DNA from: Euryarchaeota archaeon UBA125
GTDB lineage: Archaea > Thermoplasmatota > Poseidoniia > Poseidoniales > Thalassarchaeaceae
DNA length: 23,826 bases
NCBI GenBank assembly: GCA_002502625.1
Contig: DAPV01000075.1
Span: 1 to 23,826, forward strand
Reading direction: 5' to 3'
Shown here: positions 1 through 7,622 of the stretch, piece after piece
Numbering within the stretch: the first letter of the stretch is position 1
Layout: each line of letters opens with the position of its first letter
Program-made: the position numbers and the translations under genes
The notes under the pieces: generated by a model
Databases searched by the model: none
What the model saw: only the letters and a program-made list of their open reading frames with translations
Told to the model about the DNA's origin: nothing

Positions 1-2826
1 ATCTAAATTATGTTCAATTACGACTACAGTATGCCCATTATCCTTGAGGCGTGTCAGAACTTTGATGAGTTGATGAACATCAGACATGGCGAGTCCGGTT
101 GTTGGTTCATCAAGAATATACAATGTGTGTTTTCTGGCAGGACGATGTAATTCTGTAGCTAATTTAACTCGTTGAGCTTCGCCGCCTGATAATGTTGTAG
201 CAGGCTGTCCTAGACGGATATATCCCAAACCAACGTCCACTAATGTCTGTAAAATTCGGAATATTTTGGGTTGATTTTCGAAAAATATAGCCGCATCTTC
301 AATTGTCATTTCAAGAACGTCATGGATACTATGTCCTTTCCAAAGAACTTCTTGTGTTTCTCGATTATACCGAGTGCCTTTACAATTATCACATTCAATC
401 CACACATCTGGAAGAAAATTCATCTCTAGTTTTATTGATCCTGCTCCTTTACATGCTTCACACCTACCTCCTCGGACATTGAAAGAAAATGTGCCTGGTG
501 TGTACCCTCTTTCTTTTGAAAGAGGTACTTGGGAGAATAGAGAGCGGATATGATCGAATGCTCCAGTGTAAGTTGCAGCATTAGAGCGGGGGGTTCTCCC
601 AATCGGACTTTGATCGATTACGATTGTTTTGTCAATCGTTTCAATGCCTTCGATTGAGCCGTGACGGCCAGGTGTTGAATCTGAATTGTGTAATTTACGC
701 AATAATGCGGGCGCTAAAATTCCAGTGACTAGGGATGATTTACCAGATCCCGATACGCCTGTTATTGAGATGAAACATTTCAATGGAATTTTTACATCAA
801 TTTCTTGTAAATTATTGTGGGCTGCAGACTTGATTGTTAACCAATCTCCTTGGGGTTTTGTTCGTTTTTTGGGTATTGGGATATTCATTCTTCCTGAAAG
901 ATATTGGCCGGTTAAGCTTTCCTCACTGGAAAGTAGTTTTTCTAAAGTACCATTGGAAACTACTGTGCCTCCTTGTTTGCCTGCTCCTGGTCCTAAATCA
1001 ACTATCCAATCAGCCTGTCTTAATGTCTCTTCATCGTGTTCGACAACAAGAAGGGTGTTTCCAATATCTGTTAATTCTCGGAGGGTTGAAAGTAATCTTG
1101 AATTATCTCTTGGATGTAATCCTATACTTGGTTCATCCAGAACATACATGACACCAGTCAGTCTAGTACCTATTTGACTGGCCAGACGTATTCGTTGACT
1201 TTCGCCACCAGAAAGTGTACTTGCTCTTCTATCTAATGTAAGATAATCTAATCCAACTAATGCTAAAAAGCGTAATCTATTCTCTATTTCTTTAATCACT
1301 TCTCGGCCAATGTACAAATCACGTTCGGTCAAAGTTGTTACTGCCTCTAGTACTGGCCCTGTAGGTAATTCGCGTTCTAATTCTGACCAAACAGGATCGA
1401 TAGTTTCCGAACGCCAACGTTGAACCGTCGCCAGGGATTCTAATACAGAACATGATGATAATTCTGGGAGAGTAATATTTCCAACTGTTACCATTGATAC
1501 GGCTCGATTTAATTTTTGTCCATTACAATCAACACATGGTTCGTCGTTCATATATGATGCTAATTTTGATCTTGTACGTTCTGATGAGGTGTCAGTTAAT
1601 TGTCTCTTAAGACGAGGAAGGACTCCTTCCCATGGTTTTCTACTTTGATAAATTGACCCACGTTCCGATTCAAATCTAAAATTAATTTCAGTAGAGCCTG
1701 TACCATTCAACAAGATGTCTTGAGCATCATCATCGAGATTCTCAAAAGGGGTTGAAGGGTCTATTCCATAATGTGTGCAGACTTGTTCCATATGCCTTCT
1801 ATACCAATTTGAATGCATAGAAAGACGGAAGGGGTTAACGAAATTCTGTTCTACAGAAAGAGTGGAGTCGAGTAATAAATCAATACTAAAACTACGTTGC
1901 ACCCCGAGTCCTTGGCAGGTTGGGCATGCACCTAGAGGATTATTGAAAGAAAATATCCTAGGAGACATTTCTGGTAAAAACGAACCATGAGTTGGGCATG
2001 CAAATTCTTCTGAATATGGAATAATAGTACCAACTGTGACTTCTCTAGAATGTGTGCTTTCTATTTCTGTGTCTTTTTTTGGCTCTTCTAAAGATTCAAT
2101 GGCAATTGCTCCAGCTCCTAAACGTAAACCTGATTCAACTGATTCAGTCAATCTTTGACGGTTCGTTCGGGATAATCTCATTCGATCTATACGGACGTCG
2201 ATATTGTGGCGAAGATTTTTTTCTAATGAGGGAGGGTTATCAAATTCAGCCTCGCGTCCGTTGATTTTTCCATTTGTGTATCCCTGTTCAACCAACACCC
2301 GAAATAAGTCAACGTGGGTTCCTTTCCTATCTCTAATTACAGGGGTCCATACAGAAATTGCATGTCCTTCGAAATTCCACATTACATCATCAACTATCTC
2401 TTGAACGGTTCGTGTAGCCACTTCTATCCCACATTTAGGACAGTGTGGTTTGCCTATGCGAGCCCAAAGTAAACGGAGATAGTCCATGATCTCAGTAACT
2501 GTTGCAACAGTAGATCTAGGATTGTGAGATCCTTGTTTTTGATCGATGCTTATTGCAGGTGAAAGCCCATCGATACTGTCACAATCAGGTTTTTTCATTT
2601 GGCCTAAGAATTGTCTTGCATATGAGCTTAAACTCTCTACGTATCTGCGTTGCCCTTCAGCGTATAATGTATCAAATGCAAGACTGGATTTACCAGAACC
2701 TGAAACGCCTGATACAACGACAAAACAATCTCGAGGAATGTCTACATCAACGTCTTTCAGATTGTGGGTCCTAGCTCCTTTGACCCGAATCCAATCACGA
2801 TGATTGGTTTGACGGTCAACTGTCAT
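1..2826 (-). CDS. uvrA: Excinuclease ABC subunit A (UvrA), cut at the window's left edge
   Basis: Damage-recognition ATPase of bacterial-type nucleotide excision repair; it loads UvrB on damaged DNA. Reading the minus strand from ATG at 2826 gives 942 codons with no stop up to base 1, so only the last few tens of residues are missing (the family is usually about 940-980). Two ABC modules are visible: Walker A GVSGSGKSS near residues 40-48 and again near 690, and signature LSGGE near 537 (LSGGESQ) and 876 (LSGGEAQ). The second zinc module has CEAC and CDNC near 788-815. The first zinc module reads CPTH near 276 and CPTC near 301, so one ligand is His rather than Cys. The usual FSFNNP and YARQFLGQM motifs are present. 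Archaeal UvrABC systems are generally regarded as acquired from bacteria. The next gene upstream is a small membrane protein on the same strand, 54 bases away. Confidence 0.97.
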   Translation of the reverse strand, partial: MTVDRQTNHRDWIRVKGARTHNLKDVDVDIPRDCFVVVSGVSGSGKSSLAFDTLYAEGQRRYVESLSSYARQFLGQMKKPDCDSIDGLSPAISIDQKQGSHNPRSTVATVTEIMDYLRLLWARIGKPHCPKCGIEVATRTVQEIVDDVMWNFEGHAISVWTPVIRDRKGTHVDLFRVLVEQGYTNGKINGREAEFDNPPSLEKNLRHNIDVRIDRMRLSRTNRQRLTESVESGLRLGAGAIAIESLEEPKKDTEIESTHSREVTVGTIIPYSEEFACPTHGSFLPEMSPRIFSFNNPLGACPTCQGLGVQRSFSIDLLLDSTLSVEQNFVNPFRLSMHSNWYRRHMEQVCTHYGIDPSTPFENLDDDAQDILLNGTGSTEINFRFESERGSIYQSRKPWEGVLPRLKRQLTDTSSERTRSKLASYMNDEPCVDCNGQKLNRAVSMVTVGNITLPELSSCSVLESLATVQRWRSETIDPVWSELERELPTGPVLEAVTTLTERDLYIGREVIKEIENRLRFLALVGLDYLTLDRRASTLSGGESQRIRLASQIGTRLTGVMYVLDEPSIGLHPRDNSRLLSTLRELTDIGNTLLVVEHDEETLRQADWIVDLGPGAGKQGGTVVSNGTLEKLLSSEESLTGQYLSGRMNIPIPKKRTKPQGDWLTIKSAAHNNLQEIDVKIPLKCFISITGVSGSGKSSLVTGILAPALLRKLHNSDSTPGRHGSIEGIETIDKTIVIDQSPIGRTPRSNAATYTGAFDHIRSLFSQVPLSKERGYTPGTFSFNVRGGRCEACKGAGSIKLEMNFLPDVWIECDNCKGTRYNRETQEVLWKGHSIHDVLEMTIEDAAIFFENQPKIFRILQTLVDVGLGYIRLGQPATTLSGGEAQRVKLATELHRPARKHTLYILDEPTTGLAMSDVHQLIKVLTRLKDNGHTVVVIEHNLD

Positions 2827-2880
2827 GTCTCTATTCAATAATCCGCCGTTATTCAACTGATGTGTATCTTCATGAATTAG

Positions 2881-3120
2881 TTAATGCGTATTTTCAATTA
2901 AATTAATTGATGTATCGATTTTGCAAGTATTTACTCTAAGAAGAGGATAAAATGGACAGTAGCCCATTACCGATGTTATAGTTAAGAAAATTGCAAGACC
3001 TAATGCAAAAATTTCGATGATTAATTCAGCAGCACCAAAAATGCCTGATAATTCAACAAAAGCAACGGATGTCCCTGCTGAACCTCTAAGGATTCGGTCT
3101 AACCTTCCTACGTTCGACAT
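2881..3120 (-). CDS. Small DUF2892 (YgaP-like) membrane protein
   Basis: A 79-residue protein. The N-terminal NVGRLDRILRGSAGTS and the later GYCPFYPLLRVNTCK match the DUF2892 pattern of NVG..DR..R...G, a membrane hairpin, and a G.CP.Y.L...TC motif. Two hydrophobic segments lie at about residues 18-34 and 36-55, so a helical hairpin in the membrane is likely. In bacteria this domain is often found with rhodanese domains (YgaP) or sulfur-related genes; nothing of that kind is adjacent here. The tail after the TC motif is about 15 residues, slightly longer than the minimal domain. The ATG at 3120 follows a TATA-like element by about 26 bases, which suggests a leaderless transcript. The family call is fairly firm; the function is unknown. 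Confidence 0.8.
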   Translation of the reverse strand: MSNVGRLDRILRGSAGTSVAFVELSGIFGAAELIIEIFALGLAIFLTITSVMGYCPFYPLLRVNTCKIDTSINLIENTH

Positions 3121-3140
3121 GGTTCATCTTCTTTTCATCA

Positions 3141-3153
3141 AGATATAATATGT
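3141..3153. promoter_or_regulatory. TATA-like element in a divergent intergenic region
   Basis: The bases GATATAATATG lie between the divergent DUF2892 gene (start 3120, minus) and the lipoprotein gene (start about 3205, plus). The element is near-palindromic (ATATAATAT) and could serve either strand. On the minus strand its centre is about 26 bases before the ATG, the spacing of a leaderless archaeal transcript. On the plus strand it would give a leader of about 30 bases. This is inferred from position and composition only. Confidence 0.4.
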
Positions 3154-3204
3154 CGTTCAGATTCAACGCGTAAGATAATGCATCGTCGATGAAGATGTGT
3201 GATT

Positions 3205-4293
3205 ATGACACGAATGAAGGCTTTGGTGATTGGATTGTTGTTTTTAGGCATCTCATTGGCGGGATGTTTAGAAGCGAATGATAAGGGAATAGAAGAAGAT
3301 CCAGAACAAGAAGTCGAATTATCTGAATGGGATACATACTATGTTGAATCTGATGCTGACCTACCTAATTGTAATTCAGACACTCTGGGGAGATTATACT
3401 ATGTTGCCTCAACTACATCTTTCGAAGTCTGTTTGGAATCTGGTTGGTCATTCATTGATATTAGTGGTGCAGATGGAGTAGATGGTGTGCCTGGTCTAGA
3501 GGGGCCCATGGGTGAAAAGGGGCCTCGAGGTGATGATGGTGAAGATGTAGATGCGGTGTATATTGCCCAGTTAGAGTTTGAGTTGGCAAATGTCAGTGCA
3601 TTAAATGCTCAATTACAGAGTAATATTTCTAGTATGGAAGAAGAATTAGATGCGGTAGATAATGTAATCCAGATGTATTACATGAATTTCGTTCAATTAC
3701 AAAACCAGATTAATACTATAAATTCGAATTTAAGTAACTCTTCCACATGTCAATTGGGGCCATGGGCTAATTGCCAAGGTGCAAATCTAACTGGAATGAA
3801 TTTATCGGGTATGGATTTGAGTGGAATCGATTTAAGAAACTCAAAGTTAGATGGTGCTGATTTGAGTAATGCTACATTTCATTATGCAGATTTCAGTGGT
3901 TCTACATTTTTAGCAACAGACATGAATAATTCATCTTTCAATCATGCGGTGATGAAGGGTGTTCTGATTCGGCAATCATATGCAAACCAGGCTAGTTTCC
4001 TATATGCTGATTTAACGGGGGCCGATCTTTCTAATTCATATTTTATTGAGGGGCAATTTGTTGGTACAGATTTGATTGGCGCACAATTATTTGGAACTAA
4101 TATACACAATTCATCACTATCACATACTGACCTTTCAGGAGCTAGTATGTATGGTACAAATGCCACTGGAGTTTCTTTTTATTATACTGACTTAAGTGAT
4201 GCTTGGATAGGTTATACTTTCTTTGGTGAAAATGTTTGGGTGAATGTGATTTGCCCTGATGGTATTCTATATTCAGGTGGTTGTTCAACATAA
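3205..4293 (+). CDS. Lipoprotein with collagen-like, coiled-coil and pentapeptide-repeat domains
   Basis: Predicted surface lipoprotein of 362 residues. Order of parts: a signal peptide ending in lipobox LAGC (Cys21); a short acidic linker; a domain with two Cys (about 45-86); nine collagen-type Gly-X-Y triplets (about 88-114, starting GADGVDGVPG); a helical coiled-coil stretch (about 117-170); a hinge with CQLGPWANCQ; then pentapeptide repeats (about 190-345, ANLTG, MDLSG, ADLSN type) that should fold as a right-handed quadrilateral beta-helix; and a short Cys-containing end. The collagen and coiled-coil parts suggest a trimeric stalk carrying a rigid head. I chose ATG 3205; GTG 3199 and ATG 3214 are in frame, and all keep the lipobox. 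It stands alone before pyrF with a 51-base gap. The exact role is unknown; adhesion or a cell-surface structural role is a guess. Confidence 0.88.
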   Translation: MTRMKALVIGLLFLGISLAGCLEANDKGIEEDPEQEVELSEWDTYYVESDADLPNCNSDTLGRLYYVASTTSFEVCLESGWSFIDISGADGVDGVPGLEGPMGEKGPRGDDGEDVDAVYIAQLEFELANVSALNAQLQSNISSMEEELDAVDNVIQMYYMNFVQLQNQINTINSNLSNSSTCQLGPWANCQGANLTGMNLSGMDLSGIDLRNSKLDGADLSNATFHYADFSGSTFLATDMNNSSFNHAVMKGVLIRQSYANQASFLYADLTGADLSNSYFIEGQFVGTDLIGAQLFGTNIHNSSLSHTDLSGASMYGTNATGVSFYYTDLSDAWIGYTFFGENVWVNVICPDGILYSGGCST

Positions 4294-4344
4294 TGATTAA
4301 TCACATTAATAGAAGATTGGGGATGAGAGTAAGGGGGATACAAG

Positions 4345-5136
4345 ATGGTTGAAGATGAGTGGGGTCAGAGGTGGAATGCTGTCAATGATAATTTTTCAAG
4401 GAGATATATGCAGACTGCTGCTGAAAAGCAGACCCTGATCTGTTTTGCTGCTGACTTGCAGACCGTTGATGCTGTACGAAAAACTGTTGAATCTATTGGT
4501 CCATATATTGCATGTCTAAAACTTCATGTGGACATAGTAGAAGATTGGACGCCTGAAAGGTGGGTGGATGTCTGTGACTTGGCTAAGGAATTAGATGTGT
4601 TAATTTGGGAAGATCGTAAATTTGCTGATATTGGTCGTGTTAGTCGGCAGCAAATGGGTGGTGTAGTTGATATTCGTTCATGGGCAGATATTGTAACTGC
4701 ACATTTGATTTCTGGCCCTGATATTGTGGGTGGTTTACTCAATGGATGGAATGATGTTGGGAGAGAAGGTGGAATTCTCCTCTTAGCTCAAATGTCTAGT
4801 AGGGGGAATCTTTTGCTTCCAAATTATACAAAAGAAGTAGTGAAACAGGGTAGAGAAATGGATGGGGTTATGGGTTTCATTGGAAATGGTTCAAACCCTG
4901 ATGATGTCAAATCGTTGAGAGAATTGGTAGGTGAAGGAAAAATGATCTGGACTCCTGGAATCAACCTGAATACAGGAGAAGGTGTTGCAGGACAACAATA
5001 TGGACATCCTAGAGAGGCTGTATTGGCTGGAGCTGATTGTTTGATAGTTGGTTCTGGGATTCATAAAAGTAACAATCCTATTGATGCGGCAAAAGAGTAT
5101 GCTCGTGTTTCATGGGATGCATTACTCGAAAGATAG
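4345..5136 (+). CDS. pyrF: Orotidine 5'-phosphate decarboxylase, eukaryote-like type
   Basis: Last step of de novo UMP synthesis: OMP to UMP plus CO2. The 263-residue length and motifs match the yeast/UMPS-type enzyme better than the short (about 215 residue) archaeal form. Seen: AADLQT with Asp37; LKLHVDI with Lys59 and His61; WEDRKFADIG with Asp90, Lys92 and Asp95 (the catalytic Asp-Lys-Asp set); RSWADIVTAH; LLAQMSSRGNL; MGFIGNGS; WTPGINLNTG; GQQYGHPREA; and IVGSGIHKS (phosphate binding). Residue numbering almost coincides with yeast (Lys59, Asp91, Lys93, Asp96). A GGGGG stretch lies about 7 bases before ATG 4345. A small membrane protein gene follows after 7 bases, then purine uptake and salvage genes. 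No fused orotate phosphoribosyltransferase domain is present. Confidence 0.95.
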   Translation: MVEDEWGQRWNAVNDNFSRRYMQTAAEKQTLICFAADLQTVDAVRKTVESIGPYIACLKLHVDIVEDWTPERWVDVCDLAKELDVLIWEDRKFADIGRVSRQQMGGVVDIRSWADIVTAHLISGPDIVGGLLNGWNDVGREGGILLLAQMSSRGNLLLPNYTKEVVKQGREMDGVMGFIGNGSNPDDVKSLRELVGEGKMIWTPGINLNTGEGVAGQQYGHPREAVLAGADCLIVGSGIHKSNNPIDAAKEYARVSWDALLER

Positions 5137-5143
5137 GTGTAAT

Positions 5144-5392
5144 ATGAACTCAGCACAACTAATTGGGTGGGCTTTTGCAATAATTTTTATTGGGTTTTTT
5201 TTCCTTAGTTTACTGTGGTTACGAGGAAGGATGATTACCTTAGATCGAATGTTAGATGAAGGTAATATTGAGTTGTTAAGTAAAGCAGGAATACAAACCG
5301 AGGTTCTCAATCATGCTCCTGTTGGAAGTCAAATACTGCCCTACACCCCATATATTGCTTCAGATGTAATGGAAAATGATGGGCAAGACTGA
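5144..5392 (+). CDS. Hypothetical protein with one N-terminal membrane helix
   Basis: An 82-residue protein starting at ATG 5144 (MNSAQLIGWAFAI), 7 bases after the pyrF stop and preceded by AGGTG, so probably co-transcribed with pyrF. Residues 5-26 form one strongly hydrophobic helix, followed by LRGR (positive, probably cytoplasmic) and a soluble tail of about 50 residues ending in acidic residues. An in-frame GTG at 5048 would start inside pyrF and is rejected because the extension has no helix or motif and would overlap the decarboxylase. No family recognised. It may be a membrane anchor or accessory protein. Confidence 0.65.
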   Translation: MNSAQLIGWAFAIIFIGFFFLSLLWLRGRMITLDRMLDEGNIELLSKAGIQTEVLNHAPVGSQILPYTPYIASDVMENDGQD

Positions 5393-5395
5393 ATG

Positions 5396-5468
5396 TTTTT
5401 ACTGTGATTTACCAAAAATAACTAAGTGTGTTTTTCAACACCGATTTTTATCAAAAAATACGTTTTTT
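5396..5468 (+). terminator. T-rich termination region after the pyrF operon
   Basis: Four T-runs follow the stop of the small membrane protein: 5396-5400, 5431-5435, 5445-5449 and 5463-5468. The last one pairs with the A-run at 5453-5458 as a weak hairpin. Archaeal RNA polymerase terminates at U-rich tracts without needing a strong hairpin, so this stretch is a good candidate to separate the pyrF unit from azgA. It is inferred from composition. Confidence 0.45.
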
Positions 5469-5516
5469 GCCAAAAAAAGGGCATTTTATTACCAATCTTT
5501 AAGCCCCGATTTTTAT
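5441..5516 (+). repeat. Pair of 11-base direct repeats upstream of azgA
   Basis: CCGATTTTTAT occurs exactly at 5441-5451 and again at 5506-5516, 65 bases apart. The proximal copy runs into the TATA-like box of azgA. The copies could be two promoter elements (GC-rich end plus TATA) or two binding sites for a regulator of purine uptake. In AT-rich intergenic DNA a chance repeat of this length is possible. Confidence 0.45.
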
Positions 5517-5540
5517 AATAGTTATAATTAAGAGGAGACT
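5506..5540 (+). promoter_or_regulatory. Promoter and Shine-Dalgarno of azgA
   Basis: TTTTATAAT at 5511-5519 is the best TATA-like box. GAGGAG at 5532-5537 is a strong Shine-Dalgarno sequence 8 bases before ATG 5546 and settles that start. If the proximal TATA is used, transcription would begin near 5541, downstream of the Shine-Dalgarno; a transcript from the distal repeat (5441-5451) would include it. Confidence 0.5.
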
Positions 5541-5545
5541 CAATT

Positions 5546-7039
5546 ATGGAAATTGAAGCATTAGACAAGTATTTCGGCTACACAGAAAAAGGTAGTTCGT
5601 TAGAGACTGAAATTAGAGCGGGAGTGGCAACTTTCCTAACGATGGCATATATTTTGGTGGTTAACCCCGCCATGCTTTCGCTGGCTGGAATTCCATTCGA
5701 TGATGCATTATTTGCAACTGCAATAGCTGCATTCGTGGGATGTATGGTCATGGGACTTTGGGCAAATATGCCCTTTGCACTAGCGCCAGGGATGGGGTTG
5801 AATGCCTTCTTCGTCTTTGGTGTAGTATTCACTATGGGCGCAACATGGCAACTAGCACTAGCTGCTGTGTTTGTTGAGGGTATAATTTTCCTCATCATTT
5901 CACTGCCTCAAGTAGGATGGAGAAGTGCTTTGTTAGATTCAATTCCAAAAGATTTGAAGATTGCAACAGGTGCAGGTATTGGAATGTTCCTTGCGATCAT
6001 TGGACTAAGAGAAATGGGTTGGGTAATCGACCATCCTGCTACCTTGGTATCTATTGGTCCAACTGGTAGTTTCTGGTACACTGATGGGCACATGCATGGT
6101 GCATTAATTGCAATGATGGCTCTTCTTGCAATTGCCATAATGATGGCTCGTGGAATAAAGGGAGCGATAATCTATGGTGTTCTCGGCGCTTCTATACTTG
6201 GATGGATAACCAATGCATACGACCCGTGGTTAGACAATGGTGCTGGACTGGGTACTGATGGATGGGTTTGTATCCCTGATGGAAATGGTGGTTATGTTGA
6301 CCCAAGTTGTATCTATGCATCTGCTCCTGCATTGGGTGATATCTTCGGATTTGTTGGAATGCCAACTGAGAGTATGGGTGCATTTGCTGGTGCTCTGGGA
6401 GATATTGGAGATAATCTTGAAACCTTTGTCTTGGTAATGATTGCGTTCCTATTCGTTGACATCTTCGATACTGCTGGCACTCTATACTCTGTTGGTCGCC
6501 AAGCTGGATATGTAGATGAAGAGTCAGATACTCTTGAAGGTGCAGATGAAGCATTCATGGCTGACGCTGCTGCTACAATTGTTGGCGCTGCTGTTGGAAC
6601 CAGTACAACAACCACATACATTGAGTCCGCTGCTGGTATTGAAGAAGGTGGTAAGACTGGGCTCACTGCTGTAACTGTCGGTATTCTAATGCTGTCTGGT
6701 CTATTCCTAGCAGGCTTATTCAAGGCAATTCCTCAGTATGCTGCTGCTTGTGCATTAGTTGCTATTGGGGCAATGATGATGCGCCAAGCCGCTGATATCG
6801 ATTGGGCAAACAAAGAAATGGCGCTACCAGCATTCCTAACAATAGTAATGATGCCTTTCACTTACTCTATCGCAATTGGAATCGCTTGGGGTGTTCTTTC
6901 CTATGTGCTTATCAAGATTGGAATGCAGAAGTTCGATGAAGTCAGTAAGGTCATGTATGGATTAGCTGCATTCCTACTAATGTATTACATCGGCCCTGGT
7001 GATGGAAACACATTCCAGTGGATCTTTGGACTCTTCTGA
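5546..7039 (+). CDS. AzgA/NCS2-family purine (guanine/hypoxanthine/adenine) permease
   Basis: Proton-coupled nucleobase transporter of the AzgA subfamily (PbuG, PbuO, AdeP/GhxP-like) in the cytoplasmic membrane, 497 residues with about 12-14 hydrophobic segments. Diagnostic motifs: N-terminal LDKYFGYTEKGS; TFLTMAYILVVNP; LAPGMGLNAFF (79-89); DIFDTAGTLYSVG (about 302-314); and GTSTTTTYIESAAGIEEGG (about 353-371), the conserved substrate-site signature. Between two helices, around residues 225-260, there is an extra loop rich in Gly/Asp with Cys242 and Cys255; this loop is short in the bacterial proteins I know, and a disulfide is possible. Apt follows 43 bases downstream on the same strand, so uptake and phosphoribosylation of purines are probably linked. 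The exact base transported cannot be told from sequence. Confidence 0.95.
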   Translation: MEIEALDKYFGYTEKGSSLETEIRAGVATFLTMAYILVVNPAMLSLAGIPFDDALFATAIAAFVGCMVMGLWANMPFALAPGMGLNAFFVFGVVFTMGATWQLALAAVFVEGIIFLIISLPQVGWRSALLDSIPKDLKIATGAGIGMFLAIIGLREMGWVIDHPATLVSIGPTGSFWYTDGHMHGALIAMMALLAIAIMMARGIKGAIIYGVLGASILGWITNAYDPWLDNGAGLGTDGWVCIPDGNGGYVDPSCIYASAPALGDIFGFVGMPTESMGAFAGALGDIGDNLETFVLVMIAFLFVDIFDTAGTLYSVGRQAGYVDEESDTLEGADEAFMADAAATIVGAAVGTSTTTTYIESAAGIEEGGKTGLTAVTVGILMLSGLFLAGLFKAIPQYAAACALVAIGAMMMRQAADIDWANKEMALPAFLTIVMMPFTYSIAIGIAWGVLSYVLIKIGMQKFDEVSKVMYGLAAFLLMYYIGPGDGNTFQWIFGLF

Positions 7040-7082
7040 TTAGAAGAATAGTATAATTTGGCCCATAGGTAGAGCGATTAGC

Positions 7083-7622
7083 ATGGATGATGAATTCATA
7101 CAACAATTACAAAAAAGTGTGCGAAGTGTTCCTGATTTTCCTATTCAGGGGATAATGTTCAGAGATATTACGCCGGTCTTAGCAGATGGTAAATTATTGG
7201 TAGATGTTGTAGATCGAATGGTGCGAGATATAGAGGGATTAGGGTGGGAGCCAACCCATATTGTAGGGCCTGAGAGTCGAGGTTTCATCTTTGGTTCAAT
7301 GGTCGCCTTACAGATGGGTATAGGGTTTATTCCAGTGAGAAAACCAGGTAAACTTCCACATGAAATTGAACGTATAGAATATAGTTTGGAATATGGTGAA
7401 AATGTTTTGGAAATACACAAAGATGCATTGTCTGAAGATGATCGAGTTGTTATTGTCGATGATTTGCTTGCAACTGGGGGTACTGTTGCTGCTTCGGTTC
7501 AACTTTGTCAAAGAATCGGTGCACCTGTTTTAGGGGGTGTCTTTTTGATTGAATTAGATGGGCTAAATGGGTCAGAAAATTCAGGAATTGATACCTATGC
7601 TCTGCTAAATTATCCAGCATAA
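7083..7622 (+). CDS. apt: Adenine phosphoribosyltransferase
   Basis: Purine salvage: adenine plus PRPP gives AMP plus pyrophosphate. The 179 residues match a full-length Apt. Seen: VPDFPIQGIMFRDITP (16-31), GPESRGFIFG (62-71), the flexible-loop region VRKPGKLPHE (85-94), and the PRPP-binding loop VVIVDDLLATGGT (122-134). It lies 43 bases after azgA and is probably in the same transcript. Its stop (7620-7622) directly abuts the stop of the convergent PfkB-family gene, with no base in between. Substrate specificity could extend to other purines, but all the motifs are those of adenine enzymes. Confidence 0.95.
   Translation: MDDEFIQQLQKSVRSVPDFPIQGIMFRDITPVLADGKLLVDVVDRMVRDIEGLGWEPTHIVGPESRGFIFGSMVALQMGIGFIPVRKPGKLPHEIERIEYSLEYGENVLEIHKDALSEDDRVVIVDDLLATGGTVAASVQLCQRIGAPVLGGVFLIELDGLNGSENSGIDTYALLNYPA

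Noticed and set aside
686..1177. Plus-strand open frames (also near 834, 1775, 2052, 2204, 2546) across the first 2.8 kb
   Set aside because: They are antisense to a continuous 942-codon UvrA frame with complete ABC and zinc motifs; their products have no recognisable domain.
4286..4310. Small palindrome (GATTAATC) after the lipoprotein stop as a terminator or operator
   Set aside because: Eight bases of self-complementary AT-rich sequence with no T-run; too short to support.
5048..5143. Extension of the small membrane protein to a GTG at 5048
   Set aside because: It would lie inside pyrF, adds no motif, and ATG 5144 has its own AGGTG and begins just before the membrane helix.
6192..6723. 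Minus-strand open frames inside azgA (6192-6554, 6313-6723)
   Set aside because: Low-complexity His/Gln- and Pro/Ser-rich products that mirror codon bias of the permease on the other strand.
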